From Lachnoanaerobaculum saburreum DSM 3986 (GTDB lineage Bacteria > Bacillota > Clostridia > Lachnospirales > Lachnospiraceae), in NCBI RefSeq assembly GCF_000185385.1, contig NZ_GL622296.1:2382660-2446659 (forward strand): 64,000 nucleotides of DNA. Reading direction: 5' to 3'. Positions within the stretch are counted from its first letter, which is position 1. Every line of letters begins with the position of its first letter. The position numbers were made by a program, and so were the translations under genes. Below the pieces are notes generated by a model. The model did no database searches. It saw only the letters and a program-made list of their open reading frames with translations, and was not told the origin of the DNA. Shown here piece by piece: positions 11,091 to 19,350 of the stretch.

Positions 11091-12122
11091 ATGACAAGGA
11101 ATAAGACCGATATAAAGTTTAATATATTATTGATTGTGCTTTTTATAGCCTTGACAGCCTCACTGCTTTCAGGTATATCTCTCGGCGCTGTAAGAATAAG
11201 CCTGAAAGATACCTACTCCACCATACAATCAAATCTCTTCCATATGAGTGTGGAAGACTTATCAAAATCTACTATGGCTATTGTATGGAATATAAGAATA
11301 CCCAGAGTGATTATGGGGCTTATAGCAGGTGTGGGGCTGGCACTCTGCGGAACGGTGATGCAGACCACTGTAAATAACCCTATTTCAGAACCGTATATTC
11401 TAGGTATCTCTGCCGGCGCCACATTCGGTGCAACATTCTTTATAATACTTGGACTTAAATCAATGACCGGAATAGGTGCATTCTTCGGCTCTGTTATATC
11501 CACAGCCATAGTTATGTTCATCGCATCCATAGGTAAAAAGATTACTACAACGAGCCTGATACTCTCAGGTGCTGTTGTAAACGCTTTATTCAGTGCATTT
11601 TCAAACTTCATCATATCCATAGGAGCAAACTCCGACAGTATGATGACTATCAAGTTTTGGACTATGGGATCACTGGCAAGTGCAAAATGGGCAGATATTC
11701 TTCTTCCGCTTTTTGTGGTACTCATCTCACTTATCTTTTTTATGACACAGTACCGCACAATGAATACTATGCTTATGGGAGATGAAGTGGCAATAACACT
11801 TGGAATAAACCTTCAAAGTTACAGGCTTATATATATGCTGTTTATATCAATGATTACAGGAGTTCTTGTAGCAAAATGCGGAATTATAGGTTTTGTAGGA
11901 CTTATCACCCCACATATATCACGCATTCTGATCGGCACCGACCACAAAAAAATAATTCCGCTCTCGGCTATGCTTGGAAGTCTGTTTGTGCTGTGGGCCG
12001 ATATACTTGCCAGATGCCTTATAGACAAGGCGGAGTTACCTATAGGTATATTTACCTCACTGGTCGGCGGACCTTTCTTTATATATATTGTTATAAAAAA
12101 TCAGAAAGGCGGTCAAAGATAA
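11091..12122 (+). CDS. FecCD-type iron-siderophore ABC transporter permease
   Basis: A 343-residue membrane protein of the FecCD/BtuC family with about nine to ten membrane segments. Family landmarks are RIPRVIMGLIAGVGLALCGTVMQ (about residues 68-90), NPISEPYILGISAGA, and GFVGLITPHISRI near residue 265, which is the cytoplasmic coupling region for the ATPase. A homodimer would form the pore. It starts after AAAGAAAGG, and its stop overlaps the ATPase start by one base (TAATG), so the operon is translationally coupled. Ferric siderophore is the likely substrate because an esterase ends the operon. Confidence 0.9.
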   Translation: MTRNKTDIKFNILLIVLFIALTASLLSGISLGAVRISLKDTYSTIQSNLFHMSVEDLSKSTMAIVWNIRIPRVIMGLIAGVGLALCGTVMQTTVNNPISEPYILGISAGATFGATFFIILGLKSMTGIGAFFGSVISTAIVMFIASIGKKITTTSLILSGAVVNALFSAFSNFIISIGANSDSMMTIKFWTMGSLASAKWADILLPLFVVLISLIFFMTQYRTMNTMLMGDEVAITLGINLQSYRLIYMLFISMITGVLVAKCGIIGFVGLITPHISRILIGTDHKKIIPLSAMLGSLFVLWADILARCLIDKAELPIGIFTSLVGGPFFIYIVIKNQKGGQR

Positions 12123-12877
12123 TGGATTTAACTTGTAAAAATATATCCTATTCCATAAAGGACAAGCAGATATTAAAAAATGTATCTCTGAATGTCTCCG
12201 GAAATAAGTTTTTTACAATACTCGGTCCCAACGGCTGTGGAAAAACAACTCTTTTAAAGAGTATTTACAGAGTATTAAAGCCGACCTTTGGAGAGATTTT
12301 ATTAAACAATAAAAATATTGAAAATATCAGACTGAAGGACTCTGCAAAAGAGATGGCTGTGGTGGCACAGTTCAATGAAATAAATTTTGACTGCAATGTG
12401 GAGGATATCGTTATGCTTGGCAGAAGTCCACATATAAGTTTTTTGCAGTCTGAAAAACAAAATGATTTTGATATTGTAAAAGCCGCCCTAAAAGATGTGG
12501 GAATGTTTGATAAGGCAAACCGCTCCTACTCCTCTCTTTCAGGAGGTGAAAAGCAAAGAGTGGCTCTGGCTCGTGCTATAGCACAAAAACCTTCATTGCT
12601 TTTGCTTGATGAACCTACAAACCATTTGGATATCAAATATAAGCTTGAAATACTTCATATTATAAAAGAGCTTAATATAAATGTACTTGCGGTACTTCAT
12701 GATATTCAATTGGCATGTAAGTTTTCAGACTATTTATTTCTTATGAAAGGAGGTGAAATAAAGTACGAGGGCATACCGAGACAAACAGTCACAGAAAGTT
12801 CAATGAAAGACGTATATGGAGTAAATTGTAAAATATCATGGTCTGATGACAACCAAGCCATGATTGAATATATCTAA
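12122..12877 (+). CDS. Iron-siderophore ABC transporter ATPase
   Basis: The ATG at 12122 overlaps the permease stop and gives a 251-residue protein; a longer in-frame reading into the permease gene is not real. Motifs are Walker A (GPNGCGKTT, about residue 35), the Q-loop (VVAQF), the ABC signature (LSGGEKQRVALA), Walker B (LLLLDEPTNHLD) and the switch His in AVLHD. It powers the FecCD permease at the inner face of the membrane. The length matches FecE/FhuC-type ATPases. Confidence 0.92.
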   Translation: MDLTCKNISYSIKDKQILKNVSLNVSGNKFFTILGPNGCGKTTLLKSIYRVLKPTFGEILLNNKNIENIRLKDSAKEMAVVAQFNEINFDCNVEDIVMLGRSPHISFLQSEKQNDFDIVKAALKDVGMFDKANRSYSSLSGGEKQRVALARAIAQKPSLLLLDEPTNHLDIKYKLEILHIIKELNINVLAVLHDIQLACKFSDYLFLMKGGEIKYEGIPRQTVTESSMKDVYGVNCKISWSDDNQAMIEYI

Positions 12878-12894
12878 AATGAAAGGAAAAAATA

Positions 12895-13944
12895 ATGAAA
12901 AAGATTCTAAACTTAACTTTAACAACTTGTATAGCACTTGCAATTGTAGGATGCGGCGGCACTAATGATACAAAAAAAAGTACCTCTTCAGAGCAGGCTT
13001 TAACAACCGTTGAAAGCACTGTAGCAGAGAGTAAGTCCGAAAGCACCGCAGGCACTAAAGAAACCTCATATCCTGTCACAGTAACAACATATGATGCGGA
13101 CGGCAAGGAGATATCACAAGTATTTGACAAGGCTCCGGAGCGAGTAATCACAAACAATTTATCTTCTACCGAATTGCTTATAGACCTGGGGTTGCAGGAT
13201 AAAATAGTGGGAATGCTTAATCCCGACAATGAAGTAAGCTCTGATTATGCCGCAGCCGTTTCTTCCATACCTCATATCGGAGATAAAAAAAGCGTATCAA
13301 AGGAAGTGGTACTTTCAAACACACCTGATATACTTATCGGAAGAAATATGATGTTCTCAGATAAATCTCTCGGCAGTGTGGATACATGGAATCAAAACGG
13401 AGTACCTGTATACACTCAAAAAGCTTCCGTTTCAAATATGAAGCAAAGTCTTGAAAGCGTTATTGACGATGTAAAAAATATAGGTATCATCTTCAATATA
13501 CAGGACAAAGCAAATGAGTATGCAGATAAATTGCAAAAAAGAATCGATACTGTAACAGCTGCAAACAAGGCTAATACCGGCGAATTAAAGAACGCTCTTA
13601 TTATGTGTGCATACAACGATCAGACCTTCGGTGCATACAAATCCGCATTGCAGGAGAGTATTCTTAATACACTCGGATATACAAATGTTGCAACAGGTAC
13701 ATCAGATCTCACTCTTGAAAACTTGGTTACCATGTCCCCTGAAGTTATAATCTATGTTACAAGTGACCGAAACAAAGAACTTGATGCCAAGGCGGTCGAC
13801 CTTATGAAAGCCAATGCGGTTATCTCCGAGGTTCCTGCAATAAAGAATGACAAGATTATGACTATATCATATGATGAGTTAATGGATTACGGTACTTCTT
13901 CAATCAATGCGTTGGAAGATATAAATTCATTCTTAAATAAGTAG
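12895..13944 (+). CDS. Iron-siderophore binding lipoprotein
   Basis: This 349-residue protein has a lipoprotein signal peptide; the hydrophobic core ends in IVGC, with Cys at residue 20 as the lipid anchor. A Ser/Thr/Glu-rich linker (about residues 25-60) precedes a class III binding-protein fold joined by a long helix. PERVITNNLSSTELLIDLGL is the typical opening of the first lobe, and MSPEVIIYVTSD lies in the second. It should capture a ferric siderophore outside the membrane and deliver it to the permease. AAAGGA precedes the start. Confidence 0.9.
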   Translation: MKKILNLTLTTCIALAIVGCGGTNDTKKSTSSEQALTTVESTVAESKSESTAGTKETSYPVTVTTYDADGKEISQVFDKAPERVITNNLSSTELLIDLGLQDKIVGMLNPDNEVSSDYAAAVSSIPHIGDKKSVSKEVVLSNTPDILIGRNMMFSDKSLGSVDTWNQNGVPVYTQKASVSNMKQSLESVIDDVKNIGIIFNIQDKANEYADKLQKRIDTVTAANKANTGELKNALIMCAYNDQTFGAYKSALQESILNTLGYTNVATGTSDLTLENLVTMSPEVIIYVTSDRNKELDAKAVDLMKANAVISEVPAIKNDKIMTISYDELMDYGTSSINALEDINSFLNK

Positions 13945-13945
13945 T

Positions 13946-14599
13946 ATGTTAGATACAAAAATATCCTTACCGAACAATTATAATGAAGGAAACAAATATC
14001 CACTTATTCTTTTAAATGACGGTGAGATAAATTATCTTGGAGATTTAAAAGATACAGCTATACTTGTGGGGTTGATACCACAAAACAGATCGGATGCCTT
14101 CACACCTTGGAAGGCACATAATCTGAAACCCTCTATGCCTGATTTCGCCGGAAAACTGGATGAATATCACTCACAGGTATTTGAGTATTTGCTTCCGGAG
14201 TTATTGTGTAAGTACAGTATTGATGAAAGTAAAATCGCCTACGGAGGCTACTCACTTGGCGGATTGGCGGCGGTATACAGTCTGTATAACACTACCGCTC
14301 CGAGTATTATATTTTCACTCTGCGGCTCGTTTTGGTATCCGCAATTTTTTGATTATTGTGAGAACCATAAGGTACTTAATACAAAAGCATCTCTTTATTT
14401 GCAAAACGGCAAGACTGAGGGCGGTAAACACAACAATATACTTTCAAGCTCACCGATACTTTCCGCCAAACTTCACAAACTTCTAAGTGACAGATTGAAT
14501 AATCTCACCTCTACCTTTGATGAATACGGACACCACGAAAATATCACCGGAAGATATGAGAAACTTATTGATTGGCTGAAAGAAAATTTAAAACAATAA
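13946..14599 (+). CDS. Putative siderophore esterase (alpha/beta hydrolase)
   Basis: The ATG lies one base after the stop of the binding lipoprotein gene. The 217-residue protein has the nucleophile elbow GGYSLGG (about residue 95) and a catalytic-His candidate in YGHHENITGRYEKLIDWL near the C-terminus, as in IroE/Fes-type esterases. There is no signal peptide, so it should act in the cytoplasm, hydrolysing an imported tri-lactone or other ester siderophore to release iron. The specific siderophore cannot be told. A strong terminator follows. Confidence 0.75.
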   Translation: MLDTKISLPNNYNEGNKYPLILLNDGEINYLGDLKDTAILVGLIPQNRSDAFTPWKAHNLKPSMPDFAGKLDEYHSQVFEYLLPELLCKYSIDESKIAYGGYSLGGLAAVYSLYNTTAPSIIFSLCGSFWYPQFFDYCENHKVLNTKASLYLQNGKTEGGKHNNILSSSPILSAKLHKLLSDRLNNLTSTFDEYGHHENITGRYEKLIDWLKENLKQ

Positions 14600-14600
14600 A

Positions 14601-14637
14601 AATGTAGCCTAAGAATCTCAAGTTCTTAGGCTACATT
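14601..14637. terminator. Terminator hairpin after the siderophore operon
   Basis: A perfect 15-bp inverted repeat (AATGTAGCCTAAGAA at 14601-14615 with its complement at 14623-14637) has a seven-base loop. It separates the rightward siderophore operon from the leftward antitoxin gene and can serve both. Confidence 0.8.
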
Positions 14638-14663
14638 ACTATTTGTATATTCAACAGTATATC

Positions 14664-14888
14664 TCATACTCCAAGTTCTTTCCAAACCTCTTCATGTGAA
14701 TATATCTTTAATTTTCCTTGTCTTTTATCATCTTCATATTCATCAAATATTTTTTTATCGTATTCATCCTCTATATGCTCAATCATAATTTCTCTTATCA
14801 GTTCTGATAAACTCTTATTGTTGGCTTTTGCATATTCTTCAAAAATACTCAATTCCTTATCAGGAACTCTTACACTTATTGTAGACAT
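14664..14888 (-). CDS. Ribbon-helix-helix antitoxin-like protein (orphan)
   Basis: This 74-residue protein opens with STISVRVPDKELSIFEEYAK, a typical beta strand plus helix of the ribbon-helix-helix fold, and continues with the acidic C-terminus common in RelB-type antitoxins (DEYDKKIFDEYEDD). It should bind DNA as a dimer. The usual downstream partner, a RelE-type toxin, is absent: the gene is followed within 30 bases by a terminator. It may be a solitary antitoxin, a relic, or an independent regulator. Confidence 0.7.
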   Translation of the reverse strand: MSTISVRVPDKELSIFEEYAKANNKSLSELIREIMIEHIEDEYDKKIFDEYEDDKRQGKLKIYSHEEVWKELGV

Positions 14889-14953
14889 ATCTCACCTCCC
14901 GATACCTATAGTTAAATTATACCACAGATACCCACTTTTTCAACAACTCAAAA

Positions 14954-14977
14954 ACCTCCCGGCAAGCACCGGGAGGT
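14954..14977 (-). terminator. Terminator of the hcp gene
   Basis: The stem ACCTCCCGG / CCGGGAGGT (14954-14962 and 14969-14977), with a T5 run on its left when read leftwards, lies 13 bases past the hcp stop. Confidence 0.85.
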
Positions 14978-14989
14978 CATTATATATTA

Positions 14990-16840
14990 TTATCCAAGCA
15001 TATTTAATCTGTCTATAAGCTCATTTACATTGATACCATGTACCATAGCAGCCTCTGAAAGTGACTCCATCTGTGATGACGGGCATCCGAGACAGTGCAT
15101 ACCTATATCCATAAGAACACTTGCTGCTTCCGGATTCTCTGCAAGAACCTCACCGATAAGCATATCAGGATTGTACTTACCGTCAGCCACTTCCTTCTCA
15201 ACCTTGCCGAAGAAAAGCTCGATATCATCTTCAACTGTTCCGATACCTGCGATACCGAAGTTCTCAACCAAAACCTTAGCTACATTTGGAGAAAGGAATC
15301 CCGGAAGTGTCGGTCCAAGGTGAATATTCTTTACACCTAAGTACAGTAGAGCAAGTAAAACGATAACAGCTTTCTGCTCATACCATGCAATATTGAACTC
15401 AAGAGGAAGATCATTGATATCATCAAGACCGAAGATTTCCTTAAGTTTAAGCGCAATAACTGCAAGTGAGTAAGAATCATTACACTGACCTGCATCAAGA
15501 ACTCTTGGAATACCGCCGATATCACCCAGCTCAAGCTTGTTGTACTTATACTTAGCACAACCTGCTGTAAGGATAACCGCATCCTTTGGGAGTGCCTTTG
15601 CAAAATCTGTATAGTAATTTCTTGCCTTTGAACGTCCGTCACAACCTGCCATTACAACGAACTTTGAAATAGCACCTGACTTGACAGCATCTACAACCTT
15701 ATCTGCAAGTGCAAAAACCTGAGCATGTGCAAAACCGCCTACAATGCTGCCGCTCTCGATCTCTGTCGGAGGTGCACATTTCTTTGCCTGCTCTATAATC
15801 TCTGAAAAATCCTTCTCCTCACCGATATCACCGGGAATATGCTTGCAACCCGGATATCCTGCTGAACCTGTTGTATAAAGTCTGTCAATATAGCTTGCCT
15901 TAGGCGGAACTATACAGTTTGTAGTCATAAGGATCGGTCCGTTGAAGCTCTCAAACTCTTCTTTCTGCTTCCACCATGCATTACCGTAGTTACCCTTAAG
16001 ATTTGAATACTTCTTAAGTTCCGGATAGTACTGACCTGCAAGCATCTCTGAGTGAGTATATACATCCACACCTGTTCCCTGTGTCTGCTTTAGAAGCATC
16101 TCAAGATCTCTTAAGTCATGTCCTGAAATAAGGATACCCGGATTTTTACCGACACCGATATCAACAGTTGTAATCTCAGGATTACCGTAAGCTGTAGTAT
16201 TAGCCTTATCAAGTAAAGCCATACCGTTCACACCATATTTACCTGTCTCAAGTGTAAGAGCCACCAAGTCGTCTACGCTTAAGCTGTCATCAAGTGTAGC
16301 TGCCAAAGCTCTTTGTAAGAACGCATCAACCTCACCGTCATCCTGAAGCAGTGCATTTGCATGCTTTGAATATGCCGACAATCCCTTAAGTCCATATGTG
16401 ATAAGTTCTCTAAGACTTCTGATATCCTCATCCTTTGTAGTAAGAATACCGACTGTAGCCGCCTTGGTCGGATATTCACTCTCATCAAATGACTCCCAAA
16501 GAGCTGCCGGCGGAAGATTATCCTTATTTGAAAGCTCGTTTAAAAGCTCCTTCTTAACTTCAAGAGTCTTCTTAATTCTTGCTATAATAGCATCATTATC
16601 AAAGTTGGCATTTGTAATTGTGATAAAAAGGTTTAATGTAACAAGGTGATTTACTTCCTTGCTTACTTCCTTGCCCTCTGCACGAAGTCTTGTTGTTACA
16701 GCTGATATACCTCTACTTACATAGATAAGTAAATCCTGCATATTTGCAACTTCCGGTTTCTTACCACATACACCTACCTGTGTACATCCTGTATTACCTG
16801 CTGTCTCCTGACACTGGTAACAAAACATTTTATTTTCCAA
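14990..16840 (-). CDS. hcp: Hybrid cluster protein (hydroxylamine reductase) with C-terminal DUF1858 domain
   Basis: This 616-residue protein holds a [4Fe-4S] and a hybrid Fe-S-O cluster and reduces hydroxylamine and NO in vitro; its role in cells is mostly in nitrosative-stress defence. The N-terminal cysteine motif is [15 protein letters not shown]. Later cluster ligands are visible in [38 protein letters not shown] and GQCNDSY. The usual length is about 550; the extra C-terminus (residues 545-616, with the CLGC pair) is a DUF1858 domain. The first in-frame start is TTG at 16840, six bases after GAGGAGG; ATG at 16828 is an alternative. It lies downstream of the Crp/Fnr gene with its own promoter region. 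Confidence 0.93.
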   Translation of the reverse strand: MENKMFCYQCQETAGNTGCTQVGVCGKKPEVANMQDLLIYVSRGISAVTTRLRAEGKEVSKEVNHLVTLNLFITITNANFDNDAIIARIKKTLEVKKELLNELSNKDNLPPAALWESFDESEYPTKAATVGILTTKDEDIRSLRELITYGLKGLSAYSKHANALLQDDGEVDAFLQRALAATLDDSLSVDDLVALTLETGKYGVNGMALLDKANTTAYGNPEITTVDIGVGKNPGILISGHDLRDLEMLLKQTQGTGVDVYTHSEMLAGQYYPELKKYSNLKGNYGNAWWKQKEEFESFNGPILMTTNCIVPPKASYIDRLYTTGSAGYPGCKHIPGDIGEEKDFSEIIEQAKKCAPPTEIESGSIVGGFAHAQVFALADKVVDAVKSGAISKFVVMAGCDGRSKARNYYTDFAKALPKDAVILTAGCAKYKYNKLELGDIGGIPRVLDAGQCNDSYSLAVIALKLKEIFGLDDINDLPLEFNIAWYEQKAVIVLLALLYLGVKNIHLGPTLPGFLSPNVAKVLVENFGIAGIGTVEDDIELFFGKVEKEVADGKYNPDMLIGEVLAENPEAASVLMDIGMHCLGCPSSQMESLSEAAMVHGINVNELIDRLNMLG

Positions 16841-16859
16841 TTTATACCTCCTCTTACTT

Positions 16860-16874
16860 GACTGAAATTCAGTC
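16860..16874. promoter_or_regulatory. Perfect 15-bp palindrome in the hcp 5' untranslated region
   Basis: GACTGAAATTCAGTC is a perfect inverted repeat ending just before the hcp ribosome site. It could be an operator or form a small mRNA hairpin near the start. No second copy was noticed in the neighbourhood. Confidence 0.35.
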
Positions 16875-16958
16875 TATGAGCAATCTGACTTACAGATTTA
16901 ATTTTCACCTTCTGCATCACTGCATGGCCTTATAATATCAGATTAAAATTCTAAAAAC

Positions 16959-16969
16959 TGTAACTTACA
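16959..16969. promoter_or_regulatory. Candidate Crp/Fnr-family operator upstream of hcp
   Basis: TGTAACTTACA is a perfect dyad (TGTAA-N-TTACA). It lies about 26 bases upstream of a TATTAT -10 candidate on the minus strand, so its centre is near -40, the place of a class II activator site. It falls between hcp and the adjacent Crp/Fnr-family gene, as expected for an HcpR/PrfR-type regulator. The half-site resembles the GTAAC half-site known for some clostridial HcpR proteins. Confidence 0.5.
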
Positions 16970-16989
16970 TTACCGAGCATTGTTTTTAT

Positions 16990-17661
16990 TTAAATACTTT
17001 TTAATCCTTCAAGATTCTTTACAATCAAATCTTTTCTGACTACCTTTATAAAGCCGTCATCCTGCATCTTCATAAGTTCTCTTGAAAGAGACGGTCTAGC
17101 CGCATTCAAAAAGTCTGCAAACTCTTCTCTACTCATCTTTAGAGTTACTCTGTCTCTTTCATTCATATTTTGTAATATAAATCTTGCAATCTTTTGCCTT
17201 AATGTTGAGCATGAAAGTACCTGTAACCTGTTATTCAGATAGTAGGTTCTTTCGGCAAAAATTGTAAGCATATTTGACAGCATCTTACTCTTAAACGGTG
17301 ACGGATTTGCACCGGATTTTGTAAGATACTCTTTCGGTATCTCTAAAATTTTACTGGGTGAACCGGCATAAGCATAGTTCACATATTCATTATAATTCAA
17401 AAAAAGGAACACCTCTCCGAACAGCTCTCCGGGATTTGAAAACATTCCCAAAATGCTCCTCTTTCCACTCATAGAATCATTACCTATAGATACGCTGCCT
17501 TCAACAAGCATTGTAATATATCTCGGTGTATCTCCCTGATTGAATATCATTTCACCTTTTCTGAATCCGACAATATCCGCCTTTGCCTCCTTTAAGCAAA
17601 GTTCTATCTCTTCTTCAGTCATTCCCCTAAAGAGTGGGGACTGTGTATAACTTCCTGACAT
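16990..17661 (-). CDS. Crp/Fnr-family regulator, probable activator of hcp
   Basis: This 223-residue protein has an N-terminal cyclic-nucleotide-fold sensor (about residues 10-125: KGEMIFNQGDTPRYITMLVEGSV) and a C-terminal winged helix (about 150-220: MSREEFADFLNAARPSLSRELMKMQDDGFI). There is no Fnr-type N-terminal cysteine cluster, so it may sense NO through another cofactor, as HcpR does with haem, but this is inference. It overlaps the end of the ATPase gene by 43 bases, so it is coupled to the upstream genes. Position makes it the likely regulator of hcp. Confidence 0.85.
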   Translation of the reverse strand: MSGSYTQSPLFRGMTEEEIELCLKEAKADIVGFRKGEMIFNQGDTPRYITMLVEGSVSIGNDSMSGKRSILGMFSNPGELFGEVFLFLNYNEYVNYAYAGSPSKILEIPKEYLTKSGANPSPFKSKMLSNMLTIFAERTYYLNNRLQVLSCSTLRQKIARFILQNMNERDRVTLKMSREEFADFLNAARPSLSRELMKMQDDGFIKVVRKDLIVKNLEGLKSI

Positions 17662-18653
17662 AACTCTCCTTCAAGCGTCATACCCGCACGCAGTCTTTTT
17701 CTCGCTTCTTGCATAATTCCGTCAATACTGTCCAGTTGCACTAAAACTTCTTTTTCTTTTGCCGTAGTCTCTATTATTTTGTCTATTCCACCATTTTTGA
17801 TAACTATTCTTTTATCTGCCATCAACGCCAAAAGAGGGTCATGAGTAGCCATAAGAACTATCTTATCCTGTGAAACCAAAAGGTCAAGTGCCTTTTTTCT
17901 GTCTATTCCGGCATTTTCTATCTCATCTATCAAAACTATTGGTGAAGAGCTGAGCACTGCAGTATCTGCAATCATAAGGGCTCTGGACTGTCCTCCGCTT
18001 AGAGCTGTAACCGCAGTCTCAGGTGCAAAATTTTCTCCTGCAAGCTTATTTGCTTCATGCAATATCTTCTCAACCGTATCTTCGATATCCTCAATCATTC
18101 TGCTTTCAGCATGCATAGTTATAAATTCACGGGCTGTAAGATCCATAACAAAATTCATATTTTGCGAAAGTTGCGCAACCAATTTATTATTTGTCGAATA
18201 TCGCCACTTCGGATCCGGTTTCCTTCCATTTATATATATGGTACGACCGGTAGGGGTATCATTTTGTGCTGCCCATTCAATATCAGCCAACAATCTACTC
18301 TTTCCGGATCCTGTAGCTCCAACTATAGACACAATTTGTGAAGAAAAGATGTCTAATTTTTGAAATTTTTCTTTTTCTCCACTTTTGTTATGACCGGGAA
18401 AAATAGTTAAACTTTCTATAATTTCCTTATTATCACCAAGGAATTGTAACATTTGTTTGATGAATATGTCAAGTTGGATTTTTATTTCATCCCTGTCTAT
18501 TGCCTTTTCTTCCAACTCTTCTTCAGATATTTTATTCAAAAACTCTGAAAATGTCAGTTCTAAATCGTCATCTATAAAAAATCCTGTACTGTCAAAAAAA
18601 TCTGCAACAAAGGGGTATTTTTCCAGTAATTCTTTTAACTTTAATTCACTCAT
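17619..18653 (-). CDS. ABC-type ATPase with N-terminal DUF1858-like domain
   Basis: I chose the ATG at 18653 (MSELKLKELLEK) with GGGAGG seven bases upstream, giving 344 residues. The first 75 residues resemble a DUF1858-type helical domain (LLEKYPFVADFFDSTGFF). The rest is an ABC-fold ATPase with Walker A (VGATGSGKSRL, about residue 112), an ABC-like signature (LSGGQSRALMIAD, about residue 220), Walker B (IVLIDEIENAGID) and a switch His (ATHDPL). No membrane segment is present and no permease gene is nearby, so it may be a cytoplasmic motor rather than a transporter. It belongs to a conserved-looking set with the GTPase and the binding protein. Confidence 0.7.
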   Translation of the reverse strand: MSELKLKELLEKYPFVADFFDSTGFFIDDDLELTFSEFLNKISEEELEEKAIDRDEIKIQLDIFIKQMLQFLGDNKEIIESLTIFPGHNKSGEKEKFQKLDIFSSQIVSIVGATGSGKSRLLADIEWAAQNDTPTGRTIYINGRKPDPKWRYSTNNKLVAQLSQNMNFVMDLTAREFITMHAESRMIEDIEDTVEKILHEANKLAGENFAPETAVTALSGGQSRALMIADTAVLSSSPIVLIDEIENAGIDRKKALDLLVSQDKIVLMATHDPLLALMADKRIVIKNGGIDKIIETTAKEKEVLVQLDSIDGIMQEARKRLRAGMTLEGELCQEVIHSPHSLGE

Positions 18654-19348
18654 TTTCTGTCCTCCCATTGCATCTTCTTTGTATTTCCCAGCTGATAATC
18701 TTCACCTATTCTGGTCTCACCTAAGCAATAAGAACACATAGCTGAAGGCATTGCAAACCTCAGCTTCATTCCCTGTACCGACTTTATATCTATATTGTTG
18801 TCATATATTAAGGTAGAAAGTTCAAAAGCTCCCTGACCGCTGAGTCCGTTTACATTCATGACCATAGCTTTCGGGTTCACTGCACTTACTCTACCGCTGA
18901 ACACTTCTCTCTCTGCCTGGCTTACTATATCACCCTTTGTAATAACTACAATATCTGCCGCCTTTAACATCGGCCCAATCTTTTTCGGTGTATTTATACC
19001 TGAAAGATTGTCTATCACACATACTCCCTTTATATCGGTAATATATGGTGAACAGCGATTACAAAGTCCTGCGGATTCTGTTATAAGCAAATCAAGTTTT
19101 TGCTCATTTCCCCATTTCACCACATCTTCTATATTTGATGCAAAGAAATGATCAGGACAAAGTCCGCCTGAAAGTCCCTTTTTTACCGGAATATTTGCCT
19201 TCTCATATATAACATCATCATCTGTATATAAGCAGTCAAACTTTACTACTCCCGCCTTTATCCCTCTACCCTGCATAGCTTCAATAGTCTTTAAAATAAC
19301 CGAAGTCTTTCCTGAAGAAGGAGGACCTGAAAATATAACTAAATTCAT
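18650..19348 (-). CDS. HypB/CobW-like P-loop GTPase
   Basis: The start ATG at 19348 (MNLVIFSGPPSSGKTS) follows GAGAGG. The 232-residue protein has a Walker A in GPPSSGKTS (residues 8-16) and a guanine-specificity candidate, VITKGD (about residue 140). Cysteine pairs occur in LCNRCSPY (about residue 96) and CSYCLGE (about residue 205), which could bind metal. HypB and CobW relatives deliver metals to enzymes such as hydrogenases. The stop overlaps the start of the ATPase gene by four bases. The metal and client are unknown; Hcp is the obvious neighbour. Confidence 0.65.
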   Translation of the reverse strand: MNLVIFSGPPSSGKTSVILKTIEAMQGRGIKAGVVKFDCLYTDDDVIYEKANIPVKKGLSGGLCPDHFFASNIEDVVKWGNEQKLDLLITESAGLCNRCSPYITDIKGVCVIDNLSGINTPKKIGPMLKAADIVVITKGDIVSQAEREVFSGRVSAVNPKAMVMNVNGLSGQGAFELSTLIYDNNIDIKSVQGMKLRFAMPSAMCSYCLGETRIGEDYQLGNTKKMQWEDRK

Positions 19349-19350
19349 AT

